A stretch of 64,000 nucleotides of DNA, taken from positions 186,001 to 250,000 of the forward strand of contig NZ_PUIA01000026.1 of assembly GCF_002967715.1 (NCBI RefSeq), read 5' to 3'. The translations under genes were made by a program, and so were the position numbers. Source of the DNA: Blastopirellula marina. GTDB lineage: Bacteria > Planctomycetota > Planctomycetia > Pirellulales > Pirellulaceae. The notes below the pieces were generated by a model, which worked only from the letters and a program-made list of their open reading frames with translations, was not told where the DNA came from and searched no databases. The stretch's first letter is position 1, and the number at the start of each line of letters is the position of its first letter. Positions 32,120-42,367 of this stretch are shown here, one piece after another.

Positions 32120-32473
32120 TTATTCTTCAACCTTTAGCGCTTCGGCCGCCGCTTCGCGGGTAGGATAACGCTGCCAAAGCGATTCAATCTTCGAACGCTT
32201 CAAGACGTTCAAGCATTCATCGCTGAGCCCAGCGATGACCAGTCTTCCTCCACGTTTCTTGATCAGCTTCCAGATACGAATCAGAAACTGGATAAAGAAC
32301 GAACCGATCGATTCGGTATTCGAAAGATCGATGACAACCAGAGGAGGGGAAGTGTGCTTGGCCACTTCCACAATCTGCTGGACGACGTTACCCAGACTGG
32401 CTTCGTCCAGATTGACATACTCTGGCCCGAAGTCGAGTATCGTGATGTCTTTCTGGCGCAGGATGTTAACCAT
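32120..32473 (-). CDS. STAS-domain protein (anti-sigma-factor antagonist type)
   Basis: 117 residues. A single STAS domain spans most of the chain, with the phospho-acceptor region VVIDLSNTESIGSFFIQFLI (D-L-S-x4-I-x-S) and then GGRLVIAGLSDECLNVLKRS. Such proteins bind anti-sigma factors or form part of stressosome-like complexes, and the Ser in the loop is the usual phosphorylation site. No cognate anti-sigma gene is adjacent. The gene is convergent with the BFD-like gene (16 bp between stops) and divergent from the LOG-family gene. Confidence 0.9.
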   Translation of the reverse strand: MVNILRQKDITILDFGPEYVNLDEASLGNVVQQIVEVAKHTSPPLVVIDLSNTESIGSFFIQFLIRIWKLIKKRGGRLVIAGLSDECLNVLKRSKIESLWQRYPTREAAAEALKVEE

Positions 32474-32855
32474 TACGTTGAATCGCCTAATGGCGCAAAC
32501 CGGAACTACTGGTTGTTGTTTTTTTTGACTTGAATTGGAAACAATTCGTCAGTCGGAATGTGGTAGATTTCCGCGGCTATGAGTGTCAAACGCAAAACCG
32601 GAGAATTAACAAAAAACACTCATTTGGGTAGTTTATCGGTCAATCTCCGTAACAACAACCCCTGAACTTTTTAAATATTTCCGCACTGATTTCGAAACAA
32701 TTGTATACTTGGATACCACCCATAACCATCCTTGCCTTCAGAGGGATATGCTATTATTCGCACGGGTGCCCTTCCCGCAGTGGGTAAGTAAGTACGGGTT
32801 TCCGTTGACTTTCGGTTAACCGAAGTGGGAATTCTCTCGAGAAGGAGATGGAGCG
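32474..32855. other. Divergent intergenic region, 382 bp
   Basis: Between the STAS (minus) and LOG (plus) genes. A/T-rich in 32600-32760, with the 7-nt pair TGAGTGT/ACACTCA (about 32580-32625) and TATACT near 32706. No coding frame. Presumed promoter region of both genes, but no complete promoter was identified. Confidence 0.4.
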
Positions 32856-33899
32856 TTGAGTCGATTTGAAGAAACGGATGCGGAGGATATCTCGTCGGAC
32901 AAGGATGAACGCCGTGAGATTGAGATTAAGAACCTTCTCGATCAGATCCGCCAGACTGCGGACAAACTGCAACGCGATGCCGCAACCCGCGGTGATCTCA
33001 AGCTACTATCGCGTTCGCTGAAAGAACTACGCTACGCGTTTAAAGTCTTCACACCGTTTCGAGGTAAACGCAAAGTCACCATCTTTGGCTCTGCACGAAC
33101 TCTGCCGGATCACCCCACCTATCAAACGGCTGCCGACTTCGCTCAGCAGATGGCCAAAGACGATTGGCTGGTGATCACCGGTGCCGGAAGTGGCATTATG
33201 GAGGCAGGGCATCGTGGTGCAGGGCGTAACAACTCGATGGGCTTGAATATCATGCTCCCCTTCGAGCAACAAGCCAATCCTGTGATTCATGGCGACGAAA
33301 AACTCGTGAACATGAAATACTTCTTCACACGCAAACTGATGTTTGTGAAGGAGTGCGACGCCGTAGTCTGTCTGCCAGGTGGGTTTGGCACACTCGACGA
33401 AGCCTTTGAAGTGCTCACGCTGGTACAGACCGGCAAACGCGATCTCTTTCCAATCGTTCTGCTGGATGCTCCAGGCGGCAACTACTGGAAGTCGCTCGAC
33501 GTCTTCATTCGTACGGCCCTGCACGAGAGCGGCATGATTTCGCCGGAAGACTTCGCGCTGTACAAGGTAACCGATCAGATCGACGAAGCGGTCGGCGAGA
33601 TCGAGCAGTTTTACAAGGTGTACCACAGCATGCGGTATGTCCGAAAAAAGCTGGTCATCCGTACCGTTACACCGATTGACCAGTCGCTGCTAAGTTCCAT
33701 TCAAACGGAATTCCGCGACATCCTTAGCGAGGGCACTTTTGAAGTTGGCGACCCACTACCAGAAGAAGACGAGCCGGAACTGGAAGAGATGTCCCGACTC
33801 GTGTTTACATTCAATCGCCGCAACTTGGGTCGCTTGAGAATCTTGCTCGATTGTATCAACGCCGGCTCCATCGAACCGGCGTACCGAGACTTCGCGTAG
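32856..33899 (+). CDS. LOG-family protein (lysine decarboxylase-like / nucleotide 5'-monophosphate hydrolase)
   Basis: 347 residues from a TTG start at 32856, which has GAAGGAG 9 nt upstream, the best Shine-Dalgarno candidate here. The N-terminal 60 residues form a helical extension. The LOG fold covers about 72-260: [24 protein letters not shown] and the signature [14 protein letters not shown] (the PGGxGTxxE motif). LOG proteins release free cytokinin-type bases by cleaving nucleoside monophosphates, or act on related nucleotides. The long C-terminal part (about 260-347) is an extension typical of the larger planctomycete/proteobacterial forms. The physiological substrate is unknown. The stop is seven bases from that of the convergent gene. 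Confidence 0.88.
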   Translation: MSRFEETDAEDISSDKDERREIEIKNLLDQIRQTADKLQRDAATRGDLKLLSRSLKELRYAFKVFTPFRGKRKVTIFGSARTLPDHPTYQTAADFAQQMAKDDWLVITGAGSGIMEAGHRGAGRNNSMGLNIMLPFEQQANPVIHGDEKLVNMKYFFTRKLMFVKECDAVVCLPGGFGTLDEAFEVLTLVQTGKRDLFPIVLLDAPGGNYWKSLDVFIRTALHESGMISPEDFALYKVTDQIDEAVGEIEQFYKVYHSMRYVRKKLVIRTVTPIDQSLLSSIQTEFRDILSEGTFEVGDPLPEEDEPELEEMSRLVFTFNRRNLGRLRILLDCINAGSIEPAYRDFA

Positions 33900-33905
33900 C
33901 TTCCA

Positions 33906-36900
33906 CTAGCGAACCGAAGTACCGGTTGGCTGAGTGGCGACCTGGGTCTTGGACGAAGCTTTGTTCGCTTTCAGGTACGTCATCAGGTCACCAATCTCTT
34001 CAGCAGTCAGCTGATCCAGCAGGCCGCTAGGCATGATGCTGGTCTTCGATGGCGATAGTTCGTCGACGTCTGCCTGAGGTACTTCGGTCTTATTACCCTG
34101 GCTGTCAATGACAACGTAATCCCCGCTCGGGCTCGTTGAAACCAACCCCGACAAGATCTTGCCGTCGACCGTCAAAATCTGCTTGGTCACGTACTGATCG
34201 GAGATCACGTGCGATGGGAACAGAATCGATTCCAGGATCTGCTTCTTCTGGAAACGTCGGGCGATGTCAGTCAGGTCAGGCCCGATCGCTTCGCCGGCCC
34301 CCCCCATGCGGTGACAGGCAGCGCACTGAGCCTTCTTGAAGATCAATGCCCCTGAGGTTGCGTCGCCGCCGTGGTATTCGTCGTTGCCCAGGAACTCGAG
34401 CAGTTCTTTCAGGTCCCAGTTGCTGGCCTTGTTGTCGACCAACTTCGCTTCCGGCAGATCCGGATAGCTTTCGGTAAACCACGTTTGCCACGACTTGATC
34501 TGCTTCTCGAATGGATCGGCCGGCGATGCCACAGACTCGCCGGTCCATTTCACCAGAAGCTGATTGACGGCTTGCTTGCAGGTATCGTCCGAACGAAGTC
34601 CCAGCAGAATGAGTTGTCGAATCGTTTCCGGATCGTTCTCGGTTTGCGTTCCTTGGGTTAGCTTCTGAACTACGTTGGTCGCGAAATCCCCTTCAAGGAC
34701 AGGAATCGCTTTGACCAGGTACGCGAAGTTCTTTCCTTCGGGTTGCTGGGCCAGACCGAAAGCGATCGATGCGCGGCGTTCCGGTTCACGATCAAACGCT
34801 TTTCGCAGATATGCCATATTCTCGGGCGTGCCGTTGCCAGCCAGAATCGCGACGATCCCCTTACGCATACGAGTCGCGACGGTGGTCTCGTTGCCGATGA
34901 GTTCTTCATCGATCATGCGGAGTGTTGCGAGAACTTGTTCGTTGGGGTGCTCCGGCAATTCAAACAGAACTGCCAGGGCCGCATTGGGCCACATGTGCCC
35001 CAAGGTCAACGCAACATACTGCTCTTCGGGAGTCAAGCACTTCACAAACTGCTTGGTGCTCGTTTCGATGTAACCGCGAAGCCCTTCACCACCTTCGATC
35101 TTCAAACCGCTTTCCAGGTGTCCCAGCAACTTCAGCTTCTGCTCGCTCGTCCATCCTTCTTCGATGAACGACATATGCATGGCCAAATTCAATCGCTCTG
35201 CCGCCGGAATCTTACTATCAAGATGGGCGATATAGCGGTCGGTGATATCCGATACACGGAAGTGTGCCAGCGTGCGGATCAGTTCACGATTCATCTTATG
35301 ATCCGCAGCAGGGAATTCACTGGCCAACCGCGGTGCTAAACCCGGTACGTCACTTTCGTTAAGGCTGCCACGGTCGATCGCCAACTGAATGACACGCAGG
35401 ATCGACAGGAACTCTTCATCGCTTAAATAGTCGTCCAAACGCTTCTGAGCATTCAATGCAATCTTCAAGGCGACATCGTGCGAAGGCTGCGACACGAGCG
35501 CTGCGATGCTGGCCGAGTTGAACAACGTCGCGGAGTCCGCGATCAAAGCATCTTCAATCCAATTCTCAACCGGCTGATTCTCAAGCAGACGGCGAGCGGC
35601 ATACGCTTCGCGTCGATCGGAAGCAGACAACAATGGCCGCAGTTCTTCGTACGTAACTGTACCGCGAATCTCACACAACGTTTCGCAGGCCTCGCGGCGA
35701 ACCGCTGGGCTCTTGTGCTTCAGCAGTTCTCGCAAACGCTCGGTCGATTCGTTGCCTGGGTAATTTACCAGCAGCGTGATCGCTTTCTGGCAAACTTCGG
35801 CATTATCGTCCTCGGTAAGCTCTAACAGCATGCTCTGCGTCGGAGTCGGACCATACAGCTGCATCAAATCCAAAGCTCGCGTGCGATAGTACGAAGGGTT
35901 CTCTTTCGCAATCGCAACCCCTTGGATTTGCGGATTCCATAAGTCGCCCAAGTCGGACTGGATCTCGGCGATCTTCTGTCGTCCCCAAGCACTTTGCGGC
36001 TGTGGATGCCGAATGGCCTGGGCGATACCTTTGCCTAGGTCATCGCTTCCTTCAGGGATATCTCCCTTGTAGACAATACGGTAGAGGCCCCCTTCGGTGC
36101 CGCGGCCACCAGTGGTGAAGTAGACCCAACCATCCGGGCCAACTTCCAAGTCGGTCACGTTCATCGGCTTGCCTTCGAGCAAAGCTTCGCTCTTGGCAAC
36201 ATAACCGGCCCCTTCTGGGGTCAGCGAAACCGTGCTGATCCGACCATTGGCCCAGTCGGTAACAAACAGGCGATTCTGATATTTGGCTGGGTATTTGAAG
36301 TGATCGTAGACAACCAACCCCGTGGGAGAACCGGCTCCGGTCTCCAGGATCGGTGGAACGCAGTCAGGATAGTAGTTCGGCCACTTCGCCCAGCCGCTAC
36401 GCCAACCGAAATCAGCACCAGGCGAAACCTGGTAGATGCGGGTCGGACGGTGCCATACCAGGCCTTCGTCCCATTCCATGTCACTATCGTGAATAAACAA
36501 GTCGCCGTTGCGATTGAACGCCAGGTCGTACGCATTGCGGATACCGCCAGCAACGATCTCGACCTTCTGCCCTTCAATATCGGTACGCAAAACCATCCCG
36601 CCTGGGGCTTTCACACCTACGGCATGGCCGCCTGGATCTTCAAACCGTGGGACCAGGTCCCCTTCGTAGAAGTGTCGATGAGGACTCTTCTCATCAACAT
36701 CGGAGTCGAGCTTCGTGTCGTTACCAGCCACCAGGTAGATCAGCCCGTCGGGACCCAAGGCCAAGCCGTGTGGGCCGTGTTCGCCGATCGCTCCGTTGAA
36801 CTTGAACAGCGTGGCAACCTCTTCCACGTCACCGTCGCCGTCCGTATCGCTCAGCTTATACAGGCCAGTCCCTTCCGAGCCTTCCCCGACGACGAACACC

Positions 36901-37862
36901 TCGCCGTTGAGCGGCAGGATACCTTGCACGTTCTTGATCGTGTCGTTGTACACACGCTGCGTATCGACAACCCCATCATCGTTGGAATCGTAGATCAGCA
37001 TCAGATCGCCCCCTTCTTTCGAAGCGATGATGTTGCCGAATTCGTTGAATGTCATCGAGATCAGCGCGCCCGTCTTCTCTGCCGAGATCACTTCCTGAAT
37101 GGCGAAGCCTGGCAAAATTCGGAAGCGCGACTCTGCCGTCGGTGCGGTCTCTTGTGGAGTCGACACCACCTCTGGCTGAGTTTCCTGAGGCTTCTTAGCA
37201 GTCGAGATAGGCTTCGCTTCGATCGGACGCTGCGAAGGACGTGGCTTTTCGGCAAACGAAGGTTCCGGTGGAACCGGAGGACCACTCTTGGTGTTGGCGG
37301 CTACCTGCGGTTGGCCAACATTCCAGGGGGTTGTTCCGTTGGCTGGCCCCAGTTCTTGAGCTCGCTGCCAACGCGAATCGCTGTAGAACGTCGACTGCCA
37401 TAGCGGGAAGGGACGCAGGTCCGATTTCCACGACGAGTTCGAGGGAAAGCTCACCTTCTGATTGTTCGAGCCAAAGATCGTAATCTCAGCCAACAGCCCG
37501 GCGGCGTTGCCCTGGGTGTTGCGGACTTGAACGGCGAAAACATTGTCGCCGATCGTCAGGTGGTTCGAAATATCGAATTGTCGCCGATTTCGCCAGTTAT
37601 TATCTTCTGCGATTTTTTTTCCGTTTATCCACAACTCGTATTCGTCGTCCGCAGTGATCATGATTTGACCACCTGTCATTTGCGAGATGTTGATGCTCTT
37701 GCGAAAGAAGCAACTGCTCGCAGGAACCTGATCCTTTTGGTGCTGCGGGGCCCAGATCCATTGCGGTTGCGTGGCCTGAGCATACGCGAAGCTGGGGGCT
37801 CCGGTGATCAGCAGGGTAGTGGCTATCAGCAACAACCAATGAGTTTTGGGGGTAGTCGACAT
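33906..37862 (-). CDS. PVC-type heme-binding CxxCH protein with beta-propeller and HEAT repeats
   Basis: 1318 residues from ATG 37862 (the frame opens at 37937; ATG 37874 is an alternative). Signal peptide at about 1-30 (LLLIATTLLITGAPSFAYA). Residues about 35-140 are a beta-sandwich (PQWIWAP, ITADDEYELWINGKKIAED, NVFAVQVRN) like sugar-binding modules of glycosidases. After a Pro/Glu-rich linker, a six-bladed propeller related to sorbosone/glucose dehydrogenases spans about 245-610 (EHGPHGLALGPDGLIYL, DWANGRIS, VGPDGWVYFTTGGRG). HEAT-type helices fill about 650-1150, with CETLCEIRG as an example. The C-terminal cytochrome c domain has QCAACH (heme) followed by IGPDL and a distal MPSG Met. The protein is exported. 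The electron donor or substrate is unknown. Confidence 0.9.
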   Translation of the reverse strand: MSTTPKTHWLLLIATTLLITGAPSFAYAQATQPQWIWAPQHQKDQVPASSCFFRKSINISQMTGGQIMITADDEYELWINGKKIAEDNNWRNRRQFDISNHLTIGDNVFAVQVRNTQGNAAGLLAEITIFGSNNQKVSFPSNSSWKSDLRPFPLWQSTFYSDSRWQRAQELGPANGTTPWNVGQPQVAANTKSGPPVPPEPSFAEKPRPSQRPIEAKPISTAKKPQETQPEVVSTPQETAPTAESRFRILPGFAIQEVISAEKTGALISMTFNEFGNIIASKEGGDLMLIYDSNDDGVVDTQRVYNDTIKNVQGILPLNGEVFVVGEGSEGTGLYKLSDTDGDGDVEEVATLFKFNGAIGEHGPHGLALGPDGLIYLVAGNDTKLDSDVDEKSPHRHFYEGDLVPRFEDPGGHAVGVKAPGGMVLRTDIEGQKVEIVAGGIRNAYDLAFNRNGDLFIHDSDMEWDEGLVWHRPTRIYQVSPGADFGWRSGWAKWPNYYPDCVPPILETGAGSPTGLVVYDHFKYPAKYQNRLFVTDWANGRISTVSLTPEGAGYVAKSEALLEGKPMNVTDLEVGPDGWVYFTTGGRGTEGGLYRIVYKGDIPEGSDDLGKGIAQAIRHPQPQSAWGRQKIAEIQSDLGDLWNPQIQGVAIAKENPSYYRTRALDLMQLYGPTPTQSMLLELTEDDNAEVCQKAITLLVNYPGNESTERLRELLKHKSPAVRREACETLCEIRGTVTYEELRPLLSASDRREAYAARRLLENQPVENWIEDALIADSATLFNSASIAALVSQPSHDVALKIALNAQKRLDDYLSDEEFLSILRVIQLAIDRGSLNESDVPGLAPRLASEFPAADHKMNRELIRTLAHFRVSDITDRYIAHLDSKIPAAERLNLAMHMSFIEEGWTSEQKLKLLGHLESGLKIEGGEGLRGYIETSTKQFVKCLTPEEQYVALTLGHMWPNAALAVLFELPEHPNEQVLATLRMIDEELIGNETTVATRMRKGIVAILAGNGTPENMAYLRKAFDREPERRASIAFGLAQQPEGKNFAYLVKAIPVLEGDFATNVVQKLTQGTQTENDPETIRQLILLGLRSDDTCKQAVNQLLVKWTGESVASPADPFEKQIKSWQTWFTESYPDLPEAKLVDNKASNWDLKELLEFLGNDEYHGGDATSGALIFKKAQCAACHRMGGAGEAIGPDLTDIARRFQKKQILESILFPSHVISDQYVTKQILTVDGKILSGLVSTSPSGDYVVIDSQGNKTEVPQADVDELSPSKTSIMPSGLLDQLTAEEIGDLMTYLKANKASSKTQVATQPTGTSVR

Positions 37863-38241
37863 CTTCAATCTCATACCAATGACATAACGTTTGCTCGCGA
37901 TCGGCAGTTGATGAGAACCCAGCGCGAGCGCAATCAAGTCTCATCCTTCATTTGGAAAGATCGGGCAAGGAGACCGACAAAATCAGCAAAATCGCGCCAA
38001 ACGGCAAATTTTGCCCCGAGTCGATACGCTAGCCGTCGATTCCCCCCAAAAAGTGCATAGAGACAGCCATGACAGCAGCGGTGGCCAGCAGTGATCCCGC
38101 GGTGAGCCGTTATTGACCCGTTTTTTTGATACGTTTACGATTCCAAGGGGATTGATTAGGAAAATTGCATCAATTGGGTCAGCACACAGCTTTGCTAGCG
38201 GTGGATTGCCTCATGGTGCCGTCTCGTTAAGAGGTTGCGTA
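37863..38241. other. Divergent intergenic region, 379 bp
   Basis: Between the PVC cytochrome-type gene (minus) and the ABC importer operon (plus). Contains the promoter at 38113-38141 and a 100-nt leader of the importer operon. The frame 38113-38241 is open but begins inside the promoter and is not considered coding. Confidence 0.5.
38113..38141 (+). promoter_or_regulatory. Sigma-70-like promoter of the ABC importer operon
   Basis: TTGACC (38113-38118), exactly 17 bp, then TACGAT (38136-38141). The spacer holds a run of seven T. It lies about 100 nt upstream of the binding-protein start. Match quality is moderate (-35 5/6, -10 4/6). Confidence 0.5.
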
Positions 38242-40194
38242 ATGACAAACATCCGCGGCGCCCTGGGCATCCATCTCTTCTTGTTTCTCGCCATTCTGGC
38301 CCCCTTGGCTGGTTGCACCGGAGGTTCCTCGGACCTCTCGCCTGAAGAACTAGAACAAGCAATCAAAGACTTCAACTTCGACGAAGGTCTTCCTTTCCCG
38401 GAATTCGTTCCGCCTGCGACCCTCGAAGAATTGGATAGCTCGATAACCTGGACCGACAAGCCTGTCGTGGCACCGCTTCCTCACCTGCGGCAAGAGATGG
38501 CGGACTACAAACCGCCAGTAACTCCGCAAGAAGCCTTGGAAATTCGTCCGAAGTCGGACGAAGACTACGAAAGGATCCTGGCGGCTATGGAAGTTCAACC
38601 TTCCGATGAAACACCTGCAGACATGAACGCGACTTGGGTTCACCACGAAGGCGGGGATGTCAACAGCCTGAATCCACTTCGCATGAGCTCAGTAGGTGAC
38701 TTTTTCTACGTCTATCTGACTTCCGCTCAGGCCGTCACTTCTAATATTGATATCGAGTCGATTGGAGATGGTCGGTTCATCAAGTCATGGCAATCGAATG
38801 AAGACAACACAATTCAAAAAGTTGTGCTCCGCGACGATATCGTTTGGTCCGATGGCCAACCAATCACAGCCCATGACTGGGAGTTTACGTTCAAGGTCCT
38901 TCATCACCCGAAATTGCTGACGATGTTTCCAGCGCTTCCCAGTTCGCTTGAGCATGTCAAATTGATCAAAGCCTACGACGACCGGACATTCGTTGTCTTC
39001 CACGAGCTATCCAGCCCCGTGAACGATATGAAGTTGGAATTTCCGATCGTTCCCAAGCACGCTTACGAGCCAGCAATTGCCGAAGATCCTTCGCTCACCG
39101 ACAGCAATTTCTTCCTAGAACAAGAACAGACCCCGATTGTCGGTGGCCCCTATAAAGTCACGCAGCGCGATCGTAACCAACGGATAGCACTTGAACGCCG
39201 TGAAGACTTCTATATGCACAACGGCAAGGAGGTGCGAGAGAAACCCTACTTTGCCAAGATCCGAATCGAAATCATCGAAAACCCGACCCAGGCCCTGCTC
39301 GCTCTGACCGCCGGTAAGCTAGACGATTCGGAGATCTCGGCGACTAAATGGGATACGGAGGCAAATACCGATGAGTTCTTCGAGAAGAATATCAAGGTAA
39401 AAACATCTTCGTGGAGCGAAGGGCATATTACCTGGAATATCGGAACGCCCTACTTCGATGACGCCCGCACACGACGGGCCATGAGTTACGCCATCGACTA
39501 CGATGCCATCATCAACGGCGTGCTTAAAGGAATTCATCCGCAAGCGAGTGGCCCATTCCACCCAGATGCATGGTTTTCTCCTGATCCATCTTTGCCGTTA
39601 TTTACCCAAGACCTCGAAAAAGCACGCGAGCTTTTGGAAGAGGCCGGATGGAAGGATACCGACGCTGATGGAATCCTCGACAAGAAAGTGGACGGAAAGA
39701 AGGTCTCGTTCGCCTTCCAATTGATGCACCCTCCCAGCCCTGTTTCCGAGTTAATGGCTGCCCAGTTTGCGCGAGACTTTGGAAAACTGGGTATCAAGTG
39801 CGAACCACGTCAATACGAATGGACTGTCATGCAAGACAAGGCTCGCCAACACACTTTTGATGCCCTCATGGCTGGCTGGGGATCGGGTGGCGATCCATTC
39901 TCGAATGTGAATATTTACGGCACCGGTTCTTCTCGAAACTATGGGCAATACTCCAACAAGAAGGTCGATGAGCTGTTCGACCTGGGTCTACGCGAGCTTG
40001 ACCACGAAAAACGGACCAAGCACTACCAGGAGATTGCCAAGATTCTCTACGAGGATCAGCCCTATACCTGGATTTACTACCGCGCCGAACTATATGGGTT
40101 TAATAAGAACATGCGAGGTTATCGGTTTAGCCCAACTGGTCCCTGGTTTTACCAGCCAGGATCAAGTTCCGTTTGGAAAGCCAAAGCTCAATAA
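38242..40194 (+). CDS. Peptide-type ABC transporter substrate-binding lipoprotein
   Basis: 650 residues from ATG 38242, with AAGAGG upstream. Lipobox LAGC gives lipidated C25. The family SBP_bac_5 (DppA/OppA/YejA) is shown by WVHHEGGDVNSLNPL, VLRDDIVWSDGQPITAHDWEFTFKVLHHP, VGGPYKV and, near the end, FDALMAGWGSGGDPFSN and YGQYSNKKVDELFDLG. The protein is longer than OppA (about 540) because of a 100-residue acidic N-terminal extension after the lipid Cys. It delivers an oligopeptide or similar ligand to the permeases encoded downstream. The operon runs on for four genes, ending with a fused double ATPase. Confidence 0.92.
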   Translation: MTNIRGALGIHLFLFLAILAPLAGCTGGSSDLSPEELEQAIKDFNFDEGLPFPEFVPPATLEELDSSITWTDKPVVAPLPHLRQEMADYKPPVTPQEALEIRPKSDEDYERILAAMEVQPSDETPADMNATWVHHEGGDVNSLNPLRMSSVGDFFYVYLTSAQAVTSNIDIESIGDGRFIKSWQSNEDNTIQKVVLRDDIVWSDGQPITAHDWEFTFKVLHHPKLLTMFPALPSSLEHVKLIKAYDDRTFVVFHELSSPVNDMKLEFPIVPKHAYEPAIAEDPSLTDSNFFLEQEQTPIVGGPYKVTQRDRNQRIALERREDFYMHNGKEVREKPYFAKIRIEIIENPTQALLALTAGKLDDSEISATKWDTEANTDEFFEKNIKVKTSSWSEGHITWNIGTPYFDDARTRRAMSYAIDYDAIINGVLKGIHPQASGPFHPDAWFSPDPSLPLFTQDLEKARELLEEAGWKDTDADGILDKKVDGKKVSFAFQLMHPPSPVSELMAAQFARDFGKLGIKCEPRQYEWTVMQDKARQHTFDALMAGWGSGGDPFSNVNIYGTGSSRNYGQYSNKKVDELFDLGLRELDHEKRTKHYQEIAKILYEDQPYTWIYYRAELYGFNKNMRGYRFSPTGPWFYQPGSSSVWKAKAQ

Positions 40195-40254
40195 CGTGCC
40201 AAACCCAAACTTTTCCTACGCTCGTTCTTCCGGCCAACCAGGAGCCTTGGTGGC

Positions 40255-41241
40255 ATGCTGACCTATATTGCTCGCCGCATATTCATCGGATTCTTTACCA
40301 TCCTGGCGGTGACCTGCTTGGTGTACGGGCTGATCCGTAACATGCCCGGTACCCCGTTGACTATTCTGAGTGAGAACGCCGGCGCTCGGAACATTCTGGA
40401 CGATCGCCAGCAGAAAGAGATCGAGAAGCAGTACCATCTCGATAAGCACTGGATCGTAGGTTACGGCTACTGGTTGTCAAACCTCGCACAAGGGGACCTC
40501 GGACGGGGCATCAACTTTTCCGATCGACGCCGCGTCACGACTATCATCGCTACGCGACTTCCCAACACGCTGTTGCTGACGGTGACTTCGCTGCTGTTAA
40601 CCTATCTGATGTGTATTCCGATGGGGCTCTTTTCGACGGCGAAGAATGCCACGACCGGTGAACGCGTCCTCAGTATCTCACTGTACGTGCTTTACGCGTT
40701 ACCCACATTCGTCGCGGCTATTTACCTCAACCTGCTCTTTGCGGTGAAACTAGGTTGGCTTCCCTTAAGCGGAATGACCAGCGAGTACTACAACGAGCTC
40801 GGCTCGTTTGGCAAAGCCTGGGACATCCTCAAACACATCTTCTTGCCAATCGTTTGCCTCACGTATGGATCGCTTGCTTATTACACGCGATTCATCAAAG
40901 CCAACATGCTTGAGGCCATTCAGCAAGATTATGTTCGCACGGCCCGCGCCAAAGGTGTCAGCCCAACGAAAGTTCTCGTCAAACATGCATTCCGCAATTC
41001 TCTCATTCCATTAGTTACTTTGATTGGGCTAACCCTACCCGCACTACTCGCCGGCTCTGTCATCCTAGAGCATATCTATCAATGGGACGGAATCGGCAAA
41101 CTGTTTATCGAGAAGATCGGCCAGCGTGACTATCCCGTCATTATGGGTCTTGTCCTGATGTTTTCCGTAATGACACTTATCGGGCAATTGCTGGCAGACA
41201 TCTTGTACGCCATTGTTGACCCTCGGATCACCTATTCTTAA
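40255..41241 (+). CDS. ABC transporter permease (OppB/DppB type)
   Basis: 328 residues, six membrane helices. The N-terminal helix 'YIARRIFIGFFTILAVTC' is followed by IRNMPGTPL. The cytoplasmic EAA loop is seen as YVRTARAKGVSPTKVLVKHAFRNSLIP, which contacts the ATPase. The extracytoplasmic part includes DLGRGINFSDRR. ATG 40255 has AGGAG 10 nt upstream. It pairs with the second permease, which starts 2 bases after this stop. Confidence 0.92.
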   Translation: MLTYIARRIFIGFFTILAVTCLVYGLIRNMPGTPLTILSENAGARNILDDRQQKEIEKQYHLDKHWIVGYGYWLSNLAQGDLGRGINFSDRRRVTTIIATRLPNTLLLTVTSLLLTYLMCIPMGLFSTAKNATTGERVLSISLYVLYALPTFVAAIYLNLLFAVKLGWLPLSGMTSEYYNELGSFGKAWDILKHIFLPIVCLTYGSLAYYTRFIKANMLEAIQQDYVRTARAKGVSPTKVLVKHAFRNSLIPLVTLIGLTLPALLAGSVILEHIYQWDGIGKLFIEKIGQRDYPVIMGLVLMFSVMTLIGQLLADILYAIVDPRITYS

Positions 41242-41243
41242 AC

Positions 41244-42347
41244 ATGAGTGCTATTCAAGAGACAGCCAAATCACCGGCGAAATCACCTTCGTCGCAGGGT
41301 TTCTGGGCAACTAGCTGGCGCTACTATCGTCGTCGTTTTTTTGCGATGGCGGCGTTGTACTACGTTATTTTCCTAGGTCTGGTGGCCATCTTTTCACCGG
41401 CGATCGTCGGCACCAAGCCGATCATCTGTTACTACAAAGGCAACATCTACTTTCCGGCGATGGGTTACTTCCACCCTTCGTGGGAGAACGCCATCTTTAC
41501 GACCGGCGATTACTTCAACAATCGCTACGAAGCCAACCTGAAAAAGAACGATCCTGACAGTTGGGCCGTTTGGCCCCTCATTCGACAAGACCCAATCGAA
41601 CGCGTTGGGGATGACTGGTTCGAGGGAAGGAAAGGGAATCCGATCAGCACGGAAGGAACTCCCAGCTCCCAAAACTTCTTTGGTACCAGCAGCGTTGGAG
41701 TGGATGTTTTCGCCCAACTGGTTCATGGTACACGGATCGCTTTGCTGGTCGGCTTTGTCTCTATGGGGATCGCGTCAGTAATCGGCATCGTGATTGGGGC
41801 CGTATCAGGCTATTTCGGTGGCTGGATCGATTTCGTCCTTTCGCGATTCATCGAAGTAGTCCTCTGTGTGCCTACATTGATCCTAGTCATCGCGCTCTTG
41901 GCGGTTGTCGTGTCACCCAGTATCTGGCAGGTCGTGCTAGTCATTGGCTTGACCGGCTGGACAGGCATTGCACGGCTGACTCGAGCCGAGTTTTTAAAGA
42001 TTCGACAGATCGAATATGTTGCCGCCGCCAAAGCCATGGGCGCAGGTCCGTTTCGAATCATGTTCGTACACATTCTGCGAAATGCCCTGGCACCCATTCT
42101 CGTTCCGATCAGTTTCGGTATCGCTGCCGCAATTTTTACGGAAAGTGCCCTCAGCTTTTTAGGTATCGGGGCGGACTCTCAAACTCCTACCTGGGGGCGT
42201 GTCCTGAAAGAGGGCCAAGATCAAATCCGCTCGATGTGGTGGCTTAGCTTCTTTCCTGGCTTGGCAATTTTCACCACCGTGTTGGCTTACAACTTGATCG
42301 GTGAAGGCATCCAGGAAGCCACCGACCCACGTACCCGTGACGCTTAA
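41244..42347 (+). CDS. ABC transporter permease (OppC/YejE type) with enlarged periplasmic segment
   Basis: 367 residues. After the first helix (about 32-52) comes an enlarged outer segment of about 100 residues (IICYYKGNIYFPAMGYF, WAVWPLIRQDP) ending in GTSSVGVDVFAQLVHGTRIAL. The 'YKG-YFP' and 'WPLIR' motifs recall YejE, the microcin C-type permease, more than OppC. The remaining five helices and the EAA loop (YVAAAKAMGAGPFRIMFVHILRNAL) are standard. The segment probably shapes the docking of the binding protein. YejE-like identity is from memory of motif layout. Confidence 0.9.
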   Translation: MSAIQETAKSPAKSPSSQGFWATSWRYYRRRFFAMAALYYVIFLGLVAIFSPAIVGTKPIICYYKGNIYFPAMGYFHPSWENAIFTTGDYFNNRYEANLKKNDPDSWAVWPLIRQDPIERVGDDWFEGRKGNPISTEGTPSSQNFFGTSSVGVDVFAQLVHGTRIALLVGFVSMGIASVIGIVIGAVSGYFGGWIDFVLSRFIEVVLCVPTLILVIALLAVVVSPSIWQVVLVIGLTGWTGIARLTRAEFLKIRQIEYVAAAKAMGAGPFRIMFVHILRNALAPILVPISFGIAAAIFTESALSFLGIGADSQTPTWGRVLKEGQDQIRSMWWLSFFPGLAIFTTVLAYNLIGEGIQEATDPRTRDA

Positions 42348-42367
42348 CTCCCTTGTCCAATCCGACC

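Noticed and set aside
36300-37403. Plus-strand frame of 367 codons
   Set aside because: Antisense to the PVC-type cytochrome protein, whose domains are clear in the minus frame.
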